A stretch of DNA of 11,322 nt, taken from positions 1-11,322 of the forward strand of contig JBPOFK010000032.1 in NCBI GenBank assembly GCA_051252095.1. The letters run 5' to 3'. This DNA comes from GCA-2401735 sp051252095 (GTDB taxonomy: Bacteria > Pseudomonadota > Gammaproteobacteria > Burkholderiales > Methylophilaceae). Shown here piece by piece: positions 4,812-11,322 of the stretch (its first letter is position 1; each line of letters begins with the position of its first letter). The notes beneath the pieces are model-generated. The model saw nothing but the letters and a program-made list of their open reading frames with translations, had not been told where the DNA came from and did not search any database. The translations under genes were made by a program, and so were the position numbers.

Positions 4812-6772
4812 TGCCCGATATTGGTTATTACGCACTCATCCTCGCTTTGATTGTTGCAACATTGCAAGGTATCTTGCCTTTAGCAGGTTTATCAAAAAAC
4901 AATGAAAAGCTATTTGCATTTGCCACGCCGATGGCGCGATTACAGTCAGCACTCGTTATATTATCTTTCTTGATTTTAGACTATGCCTTTTATGCAAATG
5001 ATTTCACCGTTTTTTATGTTGCCACGACATCAAATTCTCATTTGCCATTGATGTTTAGACTAGCCGCAATATGGGGCGGTCACGAAGGCTCAATGCTATT
5101 TTGGGTCACGATTTTAGCGGTATGGACATTAGCCGTTACATTCTTTGCTAGAGAGCTGCCATTGCGTTTTAGAAGCTCTCTTTTGGCAGTGATGGGTTTA
5201 ATAACAGTAGGTTTTTTGCTGTTTATTTTATTCACATCCAATCCGTTTGAGCGGATTTTTCCACCACCATTTGATGGACGTGACTTAAACCCATTATTAC
5301 AAGACCCTGGCATGGTGTTTCACCCACCTCTGCTCTATATGGGCTATGTTGGGTTCTCTGTTGCCTTTGCCTTTGCTATTGCAGCCTTACTCGATGGTCG
5401 GTTAGACGTCACTTGGGCGCGTTGGACAAGGCCGTGGACAACAGCAGCATGGGTGTTTTTAACACTTGGCATCGCACTCGGTAGCCGCTGGGCATATTAC
5501 GAGCTTGGTTGGGGCGGCTGGTGGTTTTGGGATGCTGTTGAAAATGCATCCTTTATGCCTTGGCTGATTGGCACCGCACTGATTCACTCACTCGCGGTGA
5601 CAGAAAAAAGAAATGCGTTTAAAGCTTGGACAGTTTTACTGTCTATCTGTGCTTTTTCATTAAGTTTGTTGGGTACTTTCTTGGTTCGATCTGGCGTACT
5701 GACTTCCGTACATGCCTTTGCGACAGACCCTAGTCGCGGTTTGTTTATTTTACTGTTCCTAGTTATTGTTATTGGCGGTGCGCTTATTCTGTTTGCTGTA
5801 CGTGCGCCATCCGTCGGTTTAGGTGAGAAGTTTGATTTAGTCTCGCGCGAGTCACTTTTGCTTAGCAATAATGTGGTTTTATTTACAGCTACTGGCTCAG
5901 TACTACTGGGGACGCTTTATCCGTTGATTGTTGACGCGATGGGTATGGGCAAAATTTCTGTAGGACCACCCTATTTTGATACAGTATTCGTTGCCATTAT
6001 GGTGCCTGGTATATTTTTGATGGGTATAGGCCCTGTGGCTAATTGGAAGAAAGCGACACTACCTGACCTTGCTGGTAAATTGAAATGGGCATTGGCTGTT
6101 AGCATCGTCAGTGCATTGTTGGTTCCAAATGTCATGGGTCGATTAAGTCCAATGATTTTTGTTGGCTTGTTAATGGCATTCTGGGTCATGAGTTCTCTCT
6201 TTGTATTGATTAAAGGACGCTTAACAGCCGCCCCAGCTGGCACATTTACCCAAAAGTTTAAAACGTTTGGCCCTGCCTTTAATGGGATGCTGCTTGCCCA
6301 CTTTGGTTTAGCCATTTTTATCGTGGGCGTGACCATGGTAAAAGGTTATGAGCGCGAGCATGACATTACTATGCAGGACGGTGAAACTAGACTCATTAAT
6401 GGATATGACTTTAGATTTGAAGGCATTAAGCCTATCAGAGGTCCTAATTATGTGGCAAAACAAGGTCAGTTTTATGTATCAAAAGCAGGTAAAGATGTTG
6501 CTTTATTAACACCTGAAAAACGCTACTATCCAGTGCAAGGTGCTGTCATGACAGAAGCCTCCATATCAATCAATCCCGTTAGAGATATTTACATCTCTTT
6601 GGGTGAGGAGCTTGAAGAAGGTGGCTGGAGTATCCGTATTTACTTTAAGCCTTTTGTACAATGGATATGGTTTGGTTGTGTGTTAATGGGCATTGGAGGA
6701 ATATTAACAATGACTGACAAGCGCTATCGATTAAAAAAGAAAACGACTAATACGGACGAGGTGGCTGTATGA
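4808..6772 (+). CDS. ccmF: Cytochrome c haem lyase subunit CcmF
   Basis: A 654-residue multi-pass membrane protein, full length for the family. It takes haem from CcmE and, with CcmH, joins it to apocytochrome c. The WWD domain WGGWWFWD is at residues 235-242 and continues VENASFMPW. The four conserved histidines of the E. coli protein (H173, H261, H303, H491) match His172 (FHPPLLY), His260 (LIHSLAV), His302 (VHAFATDP) and His498 (AHFGLAI). WGGHEGSMLFW near residue 89 is a further family motif. A large periplasmic domain (about 515-615) precedes the last helix. AGGAG at 4796-4800 is 7 nt before ATG 4808, which overlaps the ccmE stop (ATGA); ATG 4811 is a possible alternative one codon later. 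The 3' end overlaps ccmG in the same way. Confidence 0.97.
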   Translation: MMPDIGYYALILALIVATLQGILPLAGLSKNNEKLFAFATPMARLQSALVILSFLILDYAFYANDFTVFYVATTSNSHLPLMFRLAAIWGGHEGSMLFWVTILAVWTLAVTFFARELPLRFRSSLLAVMGLITVGFLLFILFTSNPFERIFPPPFDGRDLNPLLQDPGMVFHPPLLYMGYVGFSVAFAFAIAALLDGRLDVTWARWTRPWTTAAWVFLTLGIALGSRWAYYELGWGGWWFWDAVENASFMPWLIGTALIHSLAVTEKRNAFKAWTVLLSICAFSLSLLGTFLVRSGVLTSVHAFATDPSRGLFILLFLVIVIGGALILFAVRAPSVGLGEKFDLVSRESLLLSNNVVLFTATGSVLLGTLYPLIVDAMGMGKISVGPPYFDTVFVAIMVPGIFLMGIGPVANWKKATLPDLAGKLKWALAVSIVSALLVPNVMGRLSPMIFVGLLMAFWVMSSLFVLIKGRLTAAPAGTFTQKFKTFGPAFNGMLLAHFGLAIFIVGVTMVKGYEREHDITMQDGETRLINGYDFRFEGIKPIRGPNYVAKQGQFYVSKAGKDVALLTPEKRYYPVQGAVMTEASISINPVRDIYISLGEELEEGGWSIRIYFKPFVQWIWFGCVLMGIGGILTMTDKRYRLKKKTTNTDEVAV

Positions 6773-7293
6773 AGTTAAAGTTTATTATCCCGCTTGTGCT
6801 GTTTTTTGTGCTGGTTGCCTTTTTGGGTAAAGGCCTATTTTTAGACCCTAGAGAGGTGCCTTCCCCTTTAATTGGCAAGCCTGCACCTGCATTTGAAGCC
6901 CCTATACTTGGCAATGCTGAGAAAACATTCTCAACAGCCGATATGAAAGGCAAGGTCTGGTTACTCAACACTTGGGCGTCCTGGTGTGCTGCATGTCGTG
7001 ATGAACACCCGCTTTTAGTAGAAATGAAAGCGCATGGCATTCCATTATATGGTTTAGCGTATAAAGATACCGCAGAAGAAGCATCAGAAGTGCTTGCGAC
7101 TATGGGTGACCCCTATCTTGTTACGGCTATGGATGATGATGGCCGCATAGGGATTGATTACGGCGTTTACGGTGTGCCTGAGACATACGTGATTGATAAG
7201 GCTGGTATTATTCGATATAAACAGATTGGCCCAATTACACCTGATGCACTTCGAAATAAAATCTTGCCATTGCTTAAGGAGCTTGAAGGATGA
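6769..7293 (+). CDS. ccmG: Thiol:disulfide oxidoreductase CcmG (DsbE)
   Basis: A 174-residue membrane-anchored thioredoxin-fold protein. Residues 4-19 form the anchor and the rest is periplasmic. Its active site is WASWCAACRDEHP, with Cys73 and Cys76; the cis-proline is Pro137 in YGVPETYVID. It keeps the apocytochrome CXXCH cysteines (directly or through CcmH) reduced so that haem can be attached. The GVPETxVID ending and the acidic residues around the active site are typical of CcmG and separate it from general thioredoxins. CAAC rather than the CPTC or CVPC seen in many gammaproteobacteria is a small variation of the intervening dipeptide. ATG 6769 overlaps the ccmF stop, and its own stop overlaps the ccmH start. 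Confidence 0.96.
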   Translation: MKLKFIIPLVLFFVLVAFLGKGLFLDPREVPSPLIGKPAPAFEAPILGNAEKTFSTADMKGKVWLLNTWASWCAACRDEHPLLVEMKAHGIPLYGLAYKDTAEEASEVLATMGDPYLVTAMDDDGRIGIDYGVYGVPETYVIDKAGIIRYKQIGPITPDALRNKILPLLKELEG

Positions 7294-7703
7294 TGATCCT
7301 GCGCAATATATGCATTGCTATCTTACTGGTATTGAGCTCAACAGCATATTCTGCTGATAGTGGTAAAGATCCAGAAATAGAGGCAAGGCTTAAACATCTT
7401 TCGAATGAACTGAGATGTTTGGTTTGTCAAAATACGACGCTAGCAGACTCAGATGCCCCTCTCGCCCAAGACTTGCGTAACGAAGTGCGTAAGCTGATGG
7501 AGCAAGGGAAGACTGATGATGAGGTGGTTGCCTATTTAGTTGCACGCTATGGTGATTTTGTGACCTTCCGACCACCAGTGAATGCCAGTACAGCATTGCT
7601 TTGGTTTGGGCCGTTTGCAATGCTGATTATTGGACTGATTACTTTGGTTGTCGTGCTTAAAAAACGTGCCAAACTGCTAGAGGCTGAAGATAACACCCCT
7701 TAA
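7290..7703 (+). CDS. ccmH: Apocytochrome thiol oxidoreductase CcmH
   Basis: A 137-residue protein with a cleavable signal peptide (about 1-22, cut after AYSA), a three-helix periplasmic domain with the redox motif LRCLVCQN (Cys43 and Cys46), and one C-terminal transmembrane helix at about 103-123 followed by a basic tail. It acts with CcmG and CcmF in presenting reduced apocytochrome c for haem ligation. The CLVCQN motif and the YLVARYGDFVTFRPP stretch (86-100) are diagnostic. This is the short CcmH form without the fused TPR domain of E. coli CcmH, and no ccmI gene follows. Two ATG codons are adjacent; the first overlaps the ccmG stop (ATGA). This is the last gene of the operon, and its stop is 10 bp from that of the convergent msrB. 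Confidence 0.96.
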   Translation: MMILRNICIAILLVLSSTAYSADSGKDPEIEARLKHLSNELRCLVCQNTTLADSDAPLAQDLRNEVRKLMEQGKTDDEVVAYLVARYGDFVTFRPPVNASTALLWFGPFAMLIIGLITLVVVLKKRAKLLEAEDNTP

Positions 7704-7713
7704 GGCAACTAAT

Positions 7714-8157
7714 CTAAACTTGATCTAAATAGTCTGCATAGCCTTCAGCCATCATTTCTTCTTTTGGAATGAAACGCAAGCTTGCTGAATTGATACAATA
7801 CCTTAATCCGCCATCACTTTTGGGGCCATCTGGAAAAACATGGCCCAAATGACTGTCGCCATGTTTAGAGCGCACCTCCGTGCGTGCCATGCCGTGGGAA
7901 GCGTCATGTATCTCTGTTACATTGGCTTTCTGAATTGGTTTTGAAAAAGCTGGCCAACCACACCCTGAGTTATACTTTGCCGATGAGGCAAATAAAGGCT
8001 CACCCGAAACAATATCTACATAAATACCTGCTTCAAAATGTTGGTCGTATTCACCAGTAAATGGCCGTTCTGTGCCATTCTGCTGTGTAACGCGAAACTG
8101 CTCTTCCGTTAGGCTATCAATGATTTCTTGCGACTTTTTGTAATTCATTTCCACCAT
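7714..8157 (-). CDS. msrB: Peptide-methionine (R)-S-oxide reductase MsrB, zinc-free type
   Basis: A 147-residue protein that reduces the R-epimer of methionine sulfoxide. Motifs: FRVTQQNGTERPFTGEY (21-37), YNSGCGWPAF (62-71), HLGHVFPDGP (103-112) and the catalytic RYCINSASLRF, where Cys121 attacks the sulfoxide. Cys66 is the probable resolving cysteine, 55 residues earlier. The two CXXC pairs that bind zinc in E. coli MsrB are absent (VDIVSG and RSKHGD stand there), so this is the zinc-free form. No signal peptide is visible, so it is probably cytoplasmic, unlike MsrP. ATG 8157 has no ribosome site; the alternative ATG 8148 overlaps the stop of the DoxX gene as ATGA and would give 144 residues, so the true start is open. 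It is the last gene of the msr operon. Confidence 0.94.
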   Translation of the reverse strand: MVEMNYKKSQEIIDSLTEEQFRVTQQNGTERPFTGEYDQHFEAGIYVDIVSGEPLFASSAKYNSGCGWPAFSKPIQKANVTEIHDASHGMARTEVRSKHGDSHLGHVFPDGPKSDGGLRYCINSASLRFIPKEEMMAEGYADYLDQV

Positions 8158-8648
8158 TTTTTTGTGTTAATTAAATGATCTAGACTTAACTTGCCCGCGC
8201 CATTAAAGAGCAAGGGCAGTAACATAATAAGCAATAGCAGTGGCAGTTTAAAGTTGCCATAGCCTTTATCTGTGATTGCATAGCCTTTCCAAAGTTCAGC
8301 TAAAGTGCTCCAACTTTCAGGCCAATGTACAGCAGCAATGGCGACTATTGTAAGTACGATTAAAGATGCTGAAAAGAAACGGGTTGCCAAGCCTAATATC
8401 AACGCAAATGCGCCAACAATTTCGAATATTGTTGATAAATGCCAGCTGAACTCTGGGGGAACCAGATTAAATGGGAATGGAAATGTGATATTACTAAACC
8501 AATTAGTGCCATGTAGTTTTTCGAAACCAGCCTCGCCAAACTCCCATGCCAAAATGAATCTTAATATTAATTGTGGAAACCACGTACCAATAGACTCTAA
8601 TAAAGAGATTGCCCAGTGATAAGATTTGCAGAGTATGGCGCACTTCAT
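8145..8648 (-). CDS. DoxX-family membrane protein
   Basis: A 167-residue protein with about four membrane helices. DoxX-type features are the first helix LILRFILAWEFGEAGFEKL (27-45), the FEIVGAFALILGLATRF segment (75-91), AVHWPESW following the third helix, and the C-terminal GNFKLPLLLLIMLLPLL helix with GAGKLSLDHL. The family includes a thiosulfate:quinone oxidoreductase subunit and many members of unknown activity; the AVHW segment also recalls the HvfX group linked to copper-binding peptide maturation, but no hvfA/B/C genes are here. AGGGGA lies 8 nt before ATG 8648. It sits between msrQ (51 bp upstream) and msrB (overlapping), so it is co-transcribed with methionine sulfoxide repair. A quinone-linked or envelope redox role is inference. 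Confidence 0.85.
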   Translation of the reverse strand: MKCAILCKSYHWAISLLESIGTWFPQLILRFILAWEFGEAGFEKLHGTNWFSNITFPFPFNLVPPEFSWHLSTIFEIVGAFALILGLATRFFSASLIVLTIVAIAAVHWPESWSTLAELWKGYAITDKGYGNFKLPLLLLIMLLPLLFNGAGKLSLDHLINTKKWWK

Positions 8649-8699
8649 ATTGTTTATCCCCTAGTATTAATGCTATTAGTCGCAAGGAAGAGATGTTCA

Positions 8700-9293
8700 T
8701 TACAACTTTTTTTTAGCCTGATAATACATTCTTATCCCTAATAGTATGGCTAATACCACTGCATAATAAATAGGTTCAGTCAGATCTTTTTTTACCAATA
8801 ATAAAAAGTGCAATACAGCGAGAACAGCGATTAAATAGACGAGTTTGTGTAAGGTTTTCCATTTGCTTTTCAATTTTTTCATCATGTAGCTGTTGGATGT
8901 CACCGCTAATGGGATGGTTAAAACAAATGCTGCAAAACCAACCAAAATTCGCGGGTGTTCGAATACATCCTTAATCATTTCATCAAATAGAAAGCTAAAG
9001 TCTAACCACACATAAGTGATGATATGCAAACAGGCATAGAAAAACATCCATAAGCCTAATTGACGCCTAATCTGTATTTGCCAAACTTGCCCTGTCAGCA
9101 GGCGAATAGGCGTCATGGATAGACTAAGCAGTAAAAATACGAGCGCCCAAGTGCCTGTGGAGTGCTCTACAAACTCAATTGGATTGGCACCTAAATCATT
9201 GTGAAAGCCAAGCCAGAATAAGCGTATCAGTGGGATGCTAGCTAATAGCCAAACGATAACCTTCACAATGCTAATGTGTTTTTTATCAATCAT
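8700..9293 (-). CDS. msrQ: Haem-binding membrane subunit MsrQ
   Basis: A 197-residue six-helix protein of the ferric-reductase-like transmembrane family. It passes electrons from the respiratory chain (quinol, or cytosolic flavin reductase) to MsrP in the periplasm. The family pattern GTWALVFLLLSLSMTPIR (47-64) and RRQLGLWMFFYACLHII (76-92) is clear. Three histidines line up with those implicated in b-haem ligation in E. coli MsrQ (H91, H151, H164): His90, His148 (KTLHKLVYL) and His161 (VLHFLLL). The start is 8 bp after the msrP stop, without an obvious Shine-Dalgarno, so translational coupling with msrP is likely. Formerly called YedZ. Confidence 0.95.
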   Translation of the reverse strand: MIDKKHISIVKVIVWLLASIPLIRLFWLGFHNDLGANPIEFVEHSTGTWALVFLLLSLSMTPIRLLTGQVWQIQIRRQLGLWMFFYACLHIITYVWLDFSFLFDEMIKDVFEHPRILVGFAAFVLTIPLAVTSNSYMMKKLKSKWKTLHKLVYLIAVLAVLHFLLLVKKDLTEPIYYAVVLAILLGIRMYYQAKKKL

Positions 9294-9301
9294 TTATGTG
9301 A

Positions 9302-10372
9302 CTAGAAGTTCTTTTTTAAATCCATGCCAGCATAAAGCTGGCCGACTTCTGTTTCATATCCATTAAACATTTTTGTTCTAATGCGGCCTGCGAACAAACC
9401 ACCACCAATTGGGCGCTCAGTTGCTTGTGACCATCTTGGATGCGCTACATTAGGGTTAACGTTTGCATAAAAACCATATTCGGTTGGACCTGCTTTCATC
9501 CAAGTGGACTGTGGCATTTTCTCGACGAAACGTATTTTGACGATAGATTTACCGCCTTTAAATCCATATTTCCATGGCACAACTAATCTAACTGGTGCAC
9601 CATTCTGATTCGGTAGCAGCTCACCATACACACCTACGGCTAGAATAGCTAAAGGATTCATTGCTTCGTCCATGCGCAAGCCTTCTGTGTATGGCCAATC
9701 CAGAATAGGTGATGTAACGCCGGGCATAGATTCACGGTCATTTGCAGTGACAAATTCAACATATTTTGCATTGCCTGTTGGTTCTGCCCATTTTATGAAA
9801 CTGGCTAATGGCAGCCCTACCCATGGAATCACCATAGACCATGCTTCAACACAGCGCATACGATAAATGCGCTCTTCCAGCGTGGTGAGTTTCATTAGCT
9901 CTTCAATGCTAATCGTTTTAGCTTTTTTGACTTCACCTTCGATACTAACTGTCCAAGGGTATGGCTGAAAAGTCCTTGCTTGAACAGCTGGATCTGATTT
10001 ACTGGTGCCAAATTCGTAATAATTATTATACGTGGTGATGTCTTTGTATTTATCTAGCTCTAAATCTTTACCATAAGCGGTTTTTTTAACCCCTTTGATT
10101 TTTTGCCTTGGATTATAAATTTCACCTTTTTTAAGTTCTTTAGTAGGCTGCGATGGCGCATTGGCGCGACCGACAAGCCTTGCATCACCTGTGGTTTCAC
10201 CGTTGGCTATGGTCGCGGCTTTGGACTTAAAGGAAAAGCCTGCACCTGCTATTAACCCAGCACTTGCGGCTAATTTAATCAATTTCCGGCGATGATCAAA
10301 TACCGTTTTTGAAGTGATTTCAGATGGCTGAATTTCACTTGGGTTTTGTTTCGATTTATTAACAATAATCAT
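9302..10372 (-). CDS. msrP: Periplasmic molybdopterin methionine sulfoxide reductase catalytic subunit MsrP
   Basis: A 356-residue member of the sulfite-oxidase fold family (formerly YedY) that repairs methionine sulfoxide in envelope proteins with electrons from MsrQ. A Tat signal is visible: HRRKLIKLAASAGLIAGAG with Arg28-Arg29, after an unusually long 27-residue polar n-region. Cys174 in RMRCVEAWSMVIPW is the molybdenum ligand. Other hallmarks are YNNYYEFGTSKSDP (115-128), NGAPVRLVVPWKYGFKGGKSI, YGFYANVNP, HPRWSQATER and the C-terminal LYAGMDLKKNF. It is somewhat longer than E. coli MsrP because of a lysine-rich stretch around residues 77-110. AAGG lies 6 nt before ATG 10372. First gene of the msrP-msrQ-doxX-msrB run, 70 bp after the TPR gene on the same strand. 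Needs molybdopterin synthesis and Tat export from elsewhere. Confidence 0.96.
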   Translation of the reverse strand: MIIVNKSKQNPSEIQPSEITSKTVFDHRRKLIKLAASAGLIAGAGFSFKSKAATIANGETTGDARLVGRANAPSQPTKELKKGEIYNPRQKIKGVKKTAYGKDLELDKYKDITTYNNYYEFGTSKSDPAVQARTFQPYPWTVSIEGEVKKAKTISIEELMKLTTLEERIYRMRCVEAWSMVIPWVGLPLASFIKWAEPTGNAKYVEFVTANDRESMPGVTSPILDWPYTEGLRMDEAMNPLAILAVGVYGELLPNQNGAPVRLVVPWKYGFKGGKSIVKIRFVEKMPQSTWMKAGPTEYGFYANVNPNVAHPRWSQATERPIGGGLFAGRIRTKMFNGYETEVGQLYAGMDLKKNF

Positions 10373-10417
10373 TGATCGCCTTGCGTTATGAAGTTAGGTG
10401 ATACTTAGTCGTCGCAA

Positions 10418-10431
10418 TAAGGAAAACCTTA
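10418..10431. other. Short hairpin between the TPR gene and msrP
   Basis: TAAGG (10418-10422) and CCTTA (10427-10431) flank AAAA and form a perfect 5-bp stem. On the minus strand no T-run follows, and the stem is AT-rich, so it is at best a weak attenuator between the TPR gene and msrP. Confidence 0.2.
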
Positions 10432-10442
10432 CATAAAAGCAG

Positions 10443-11322
10443 CTAAATACTTAACTTTTTTTCTGCTGCTGCTATTTCAGCAGCTAATTGTTTAGCACCA
10501 ATTTTTTCTGCTAATTGCTTTGCATCCAGAATCAGGGTTTTTGCACCCGCTTGATCGCCATTCGCATACATTGCTTCTGCTAAATGGTAATTAGCGGATG
10601 ACTCATAATAGGCGCCACCATTATCTTTGGCAAACTTAGCCAATTTTTTGTAATGTCGCTCTGCTTCTGTATAGTTTTTGGCATCATAAAAATATTGACC
10701 CAATAATAATGAGGAATCTGCATAAGCAGTCAATGACCCTGCTTGTTTTTGCATCACTACTGCTTTAAGCTGAAACTCAATCGCTTTATCGTGATTACTT
10801 TGAGTGTTATAGATTTTTGCTAAGTTTTCAAAGCTTTCTGCACGTTCATTATCGTTGTTGGCTAAGCGCAATCCAGTTGCGTAACTATCTAAAGCAGCGT
10901 TTAAGTCATTTTCTTTACTATAGGTATCGCCAATCAAATTATGGTTAATTCTTGAATACCTTTGATTCCCTGTTTGCGCGCATACTTCTAGACTTTTAGT
11001 GTAGCTAGCAATGGCTTCTTGTGGTTTGTCGTTTGATTGGTGCAAATTACCGATTAATATATAAGAAACCGTCTTGGCAAATGGCTGTTCCGCCGCTTCA
11101 ACCGCTGATTGCATGGCTTCCAGCGCCTCTGTGTATTTTCCTTGTATTTTGAGCGCCCTACCTTTACACAACAAGCCCTCATGGTCTGTGTCATTTTGCT
11201 TTAATATGGCTTCAGCATGTTGCAGTGCCGTTTCTGCATCGCCTTTGTTAACAGCTTCATTGCAAGCTAAAACCTCTTTAGGCGGCTCTTTTGAAAATGC
11301 ATTAAAACTCAATAATATCAAT
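10443..11322 (-). CDS. Exported tetratricopeptide-repeat protein, partial at right edge
   Basis: At least 293 codons, running off the right edge at the 5' end. The frame begins inside a hydrophobic stretch ILLSFNAFS followed by KEPPKE, which looks like the end of a signal peptide cleaved after AFS; the true start therefore lies outside the window and the in-frame TTG at 11321 is just an internal Leu codon. The rest consists of about seven consecutive TPR units of 34-40 residues, recognisable by G-x(2)-Y/A at helix A and A-x(3)-Y at helix B, for example LIGNLHQSNDKPQEAIASYTKS-type and LIGDTYSKENDLNAALDSY units. Such proteins are protein-binding scaffolds in the periplasm; the partner cannot be read here. 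It ends in an Ala/Lys-rich helix. Its position 70 bp upstream of msrP on the same strand allows co-transcription. It is not CcmI, which has two N-terminal membrane helices. Confidence 0.85.
   Translation of the reverse strand, partial: LILLSFNAFSKEPPKEVLACNEAVNKGDAETALQHAEAILKQNDTDHEGLLCKGRALKIQGKYTEALEAMQSAVEAAEQPFAKTVSYILIGNLHQSNDKPQEAIASYTKSLEVCAQTGNQRYSRINHNLIGDTYSKENDLNAALDSYATGLRLANNDNERAESFENLAKIYNTQSNHDKAIEFQLKAVVMQKQAGSLTAYADSSLLLGQYFYDAKNYTEAERHYKKLAKFAKDNGGAYYESSANYHLAEAMYANGDQAGAKTLILDAKQLAEKIGAKQLAAEIAAAEKKLSI

Noticed and set aside
5080..6336. Several open frames antisense to ccmF
   Set aside because: They are rich in Lys, Asn, Thr and Pro with no domain pattern, and lie fully opposite a conserved gene; they result from its codon composition.
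8305..8619. Open frame on the plus strand opposite the DoxX gene
   Set aside because: Low-complexity Asn/Ala-rich translation, no ribosome site, fully antisense to a recognisable membrane protein.
10418..10431. Hairpin as a rho-independent terminator of the TPR gene
   Set aside because: Stem is only 5 bp and lacks a following T-run on the minus strand.
11319..11321. TTG at the right edge as a start codon of the TPR protein
   Set aside because: It falls in the middle of a hydrophobic signal-peptide core; the frame stays open to the window end, so the gene is partial.
10443..11322. TPR protein as the missing CcmI
   Set aside because: It has a cleavable signal peptide and repeats throughout, without the two N-terminal membrane helices of CcmI, and is far from ccm on the other strand.

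Overview
The window is AT-rich proteobacterial chromosome, with short gaps, many overlapping genes and no RNA gene, CRISPR array, insertion sequence or attachment site that I can see. The cytochrome c maturation genes and the msrP-msrQ-msrB group together suggest a Gram-negative bacterium that respires with c-type cytochromes. Gene order, the WCAACRDEHP active site of CcmG and the moderate AT bias fit a betaproteobacterium, perhaps a Methylophilaceae-type methylotroph. That lineage call is inference from general knowledge, not from a search.

Left part (1-1544, all minus strand, visibly more AT-rich than the rest): the first 177 codons of a protein that resembles the N-terminal part of Shedu (SduA) antiphage nucleases and runs off the left edge; a 137-bp spacer packed with perfect palindromes; a membrane-anchored DUF2726 protein with a restriction-endonuclease-like core; and a small basic, cysteine-rich protein of unknown function. 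This looks like the flank of an accessory, possibly defence-related, patch.

Centre (1640-7703, plus strand): a small unknown membrane protein, then ccmA-ccmB-ccmC-ccmD-ccmE-ccmF-ccmG-ccmH. CcmABCD load haem onto the chaperone CcmE and release it. CcmG and CcmH reduce and present the apocytochrome CXXCH thiols. CcmF-CcmH ligate haem to the apocytochrome. The 51-codon ccmD at 4206-4361 is short but clear. Most junctions overlap or abut (ATGA at ccmE/F, F/G and G/H; TAAATG at ccmD/E), so the unit is tightly coupled; the one sizeable break is 71 bp between ccmB and ccmC. No ccmI follows ccmH.

Right part (7714-11322, minus strand, convergent with ccm with only 10 bp between stop codons): in transcription order, a partial secreted TPR protein, then msrP (molybdopterin methionine sulfoxide reductase), msrQ (its haem membrane partner), a DoxX-family membrane protein, and msrB (a zinc-free, cytoplasmic-looking methionine-R-sulfoxide reductase). 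The set reads as a methionine-sulfoxide repair operon working on both sides of the inner membrane. Two envelope redox systems therefore face each other tail to tail.

The ccm and msr genes are conventional. The least explained material is at the left edge, the palindromic spacer, the 94-residue cysteine-patterned protein, and the DoxX protein inserted in the Msr operon.
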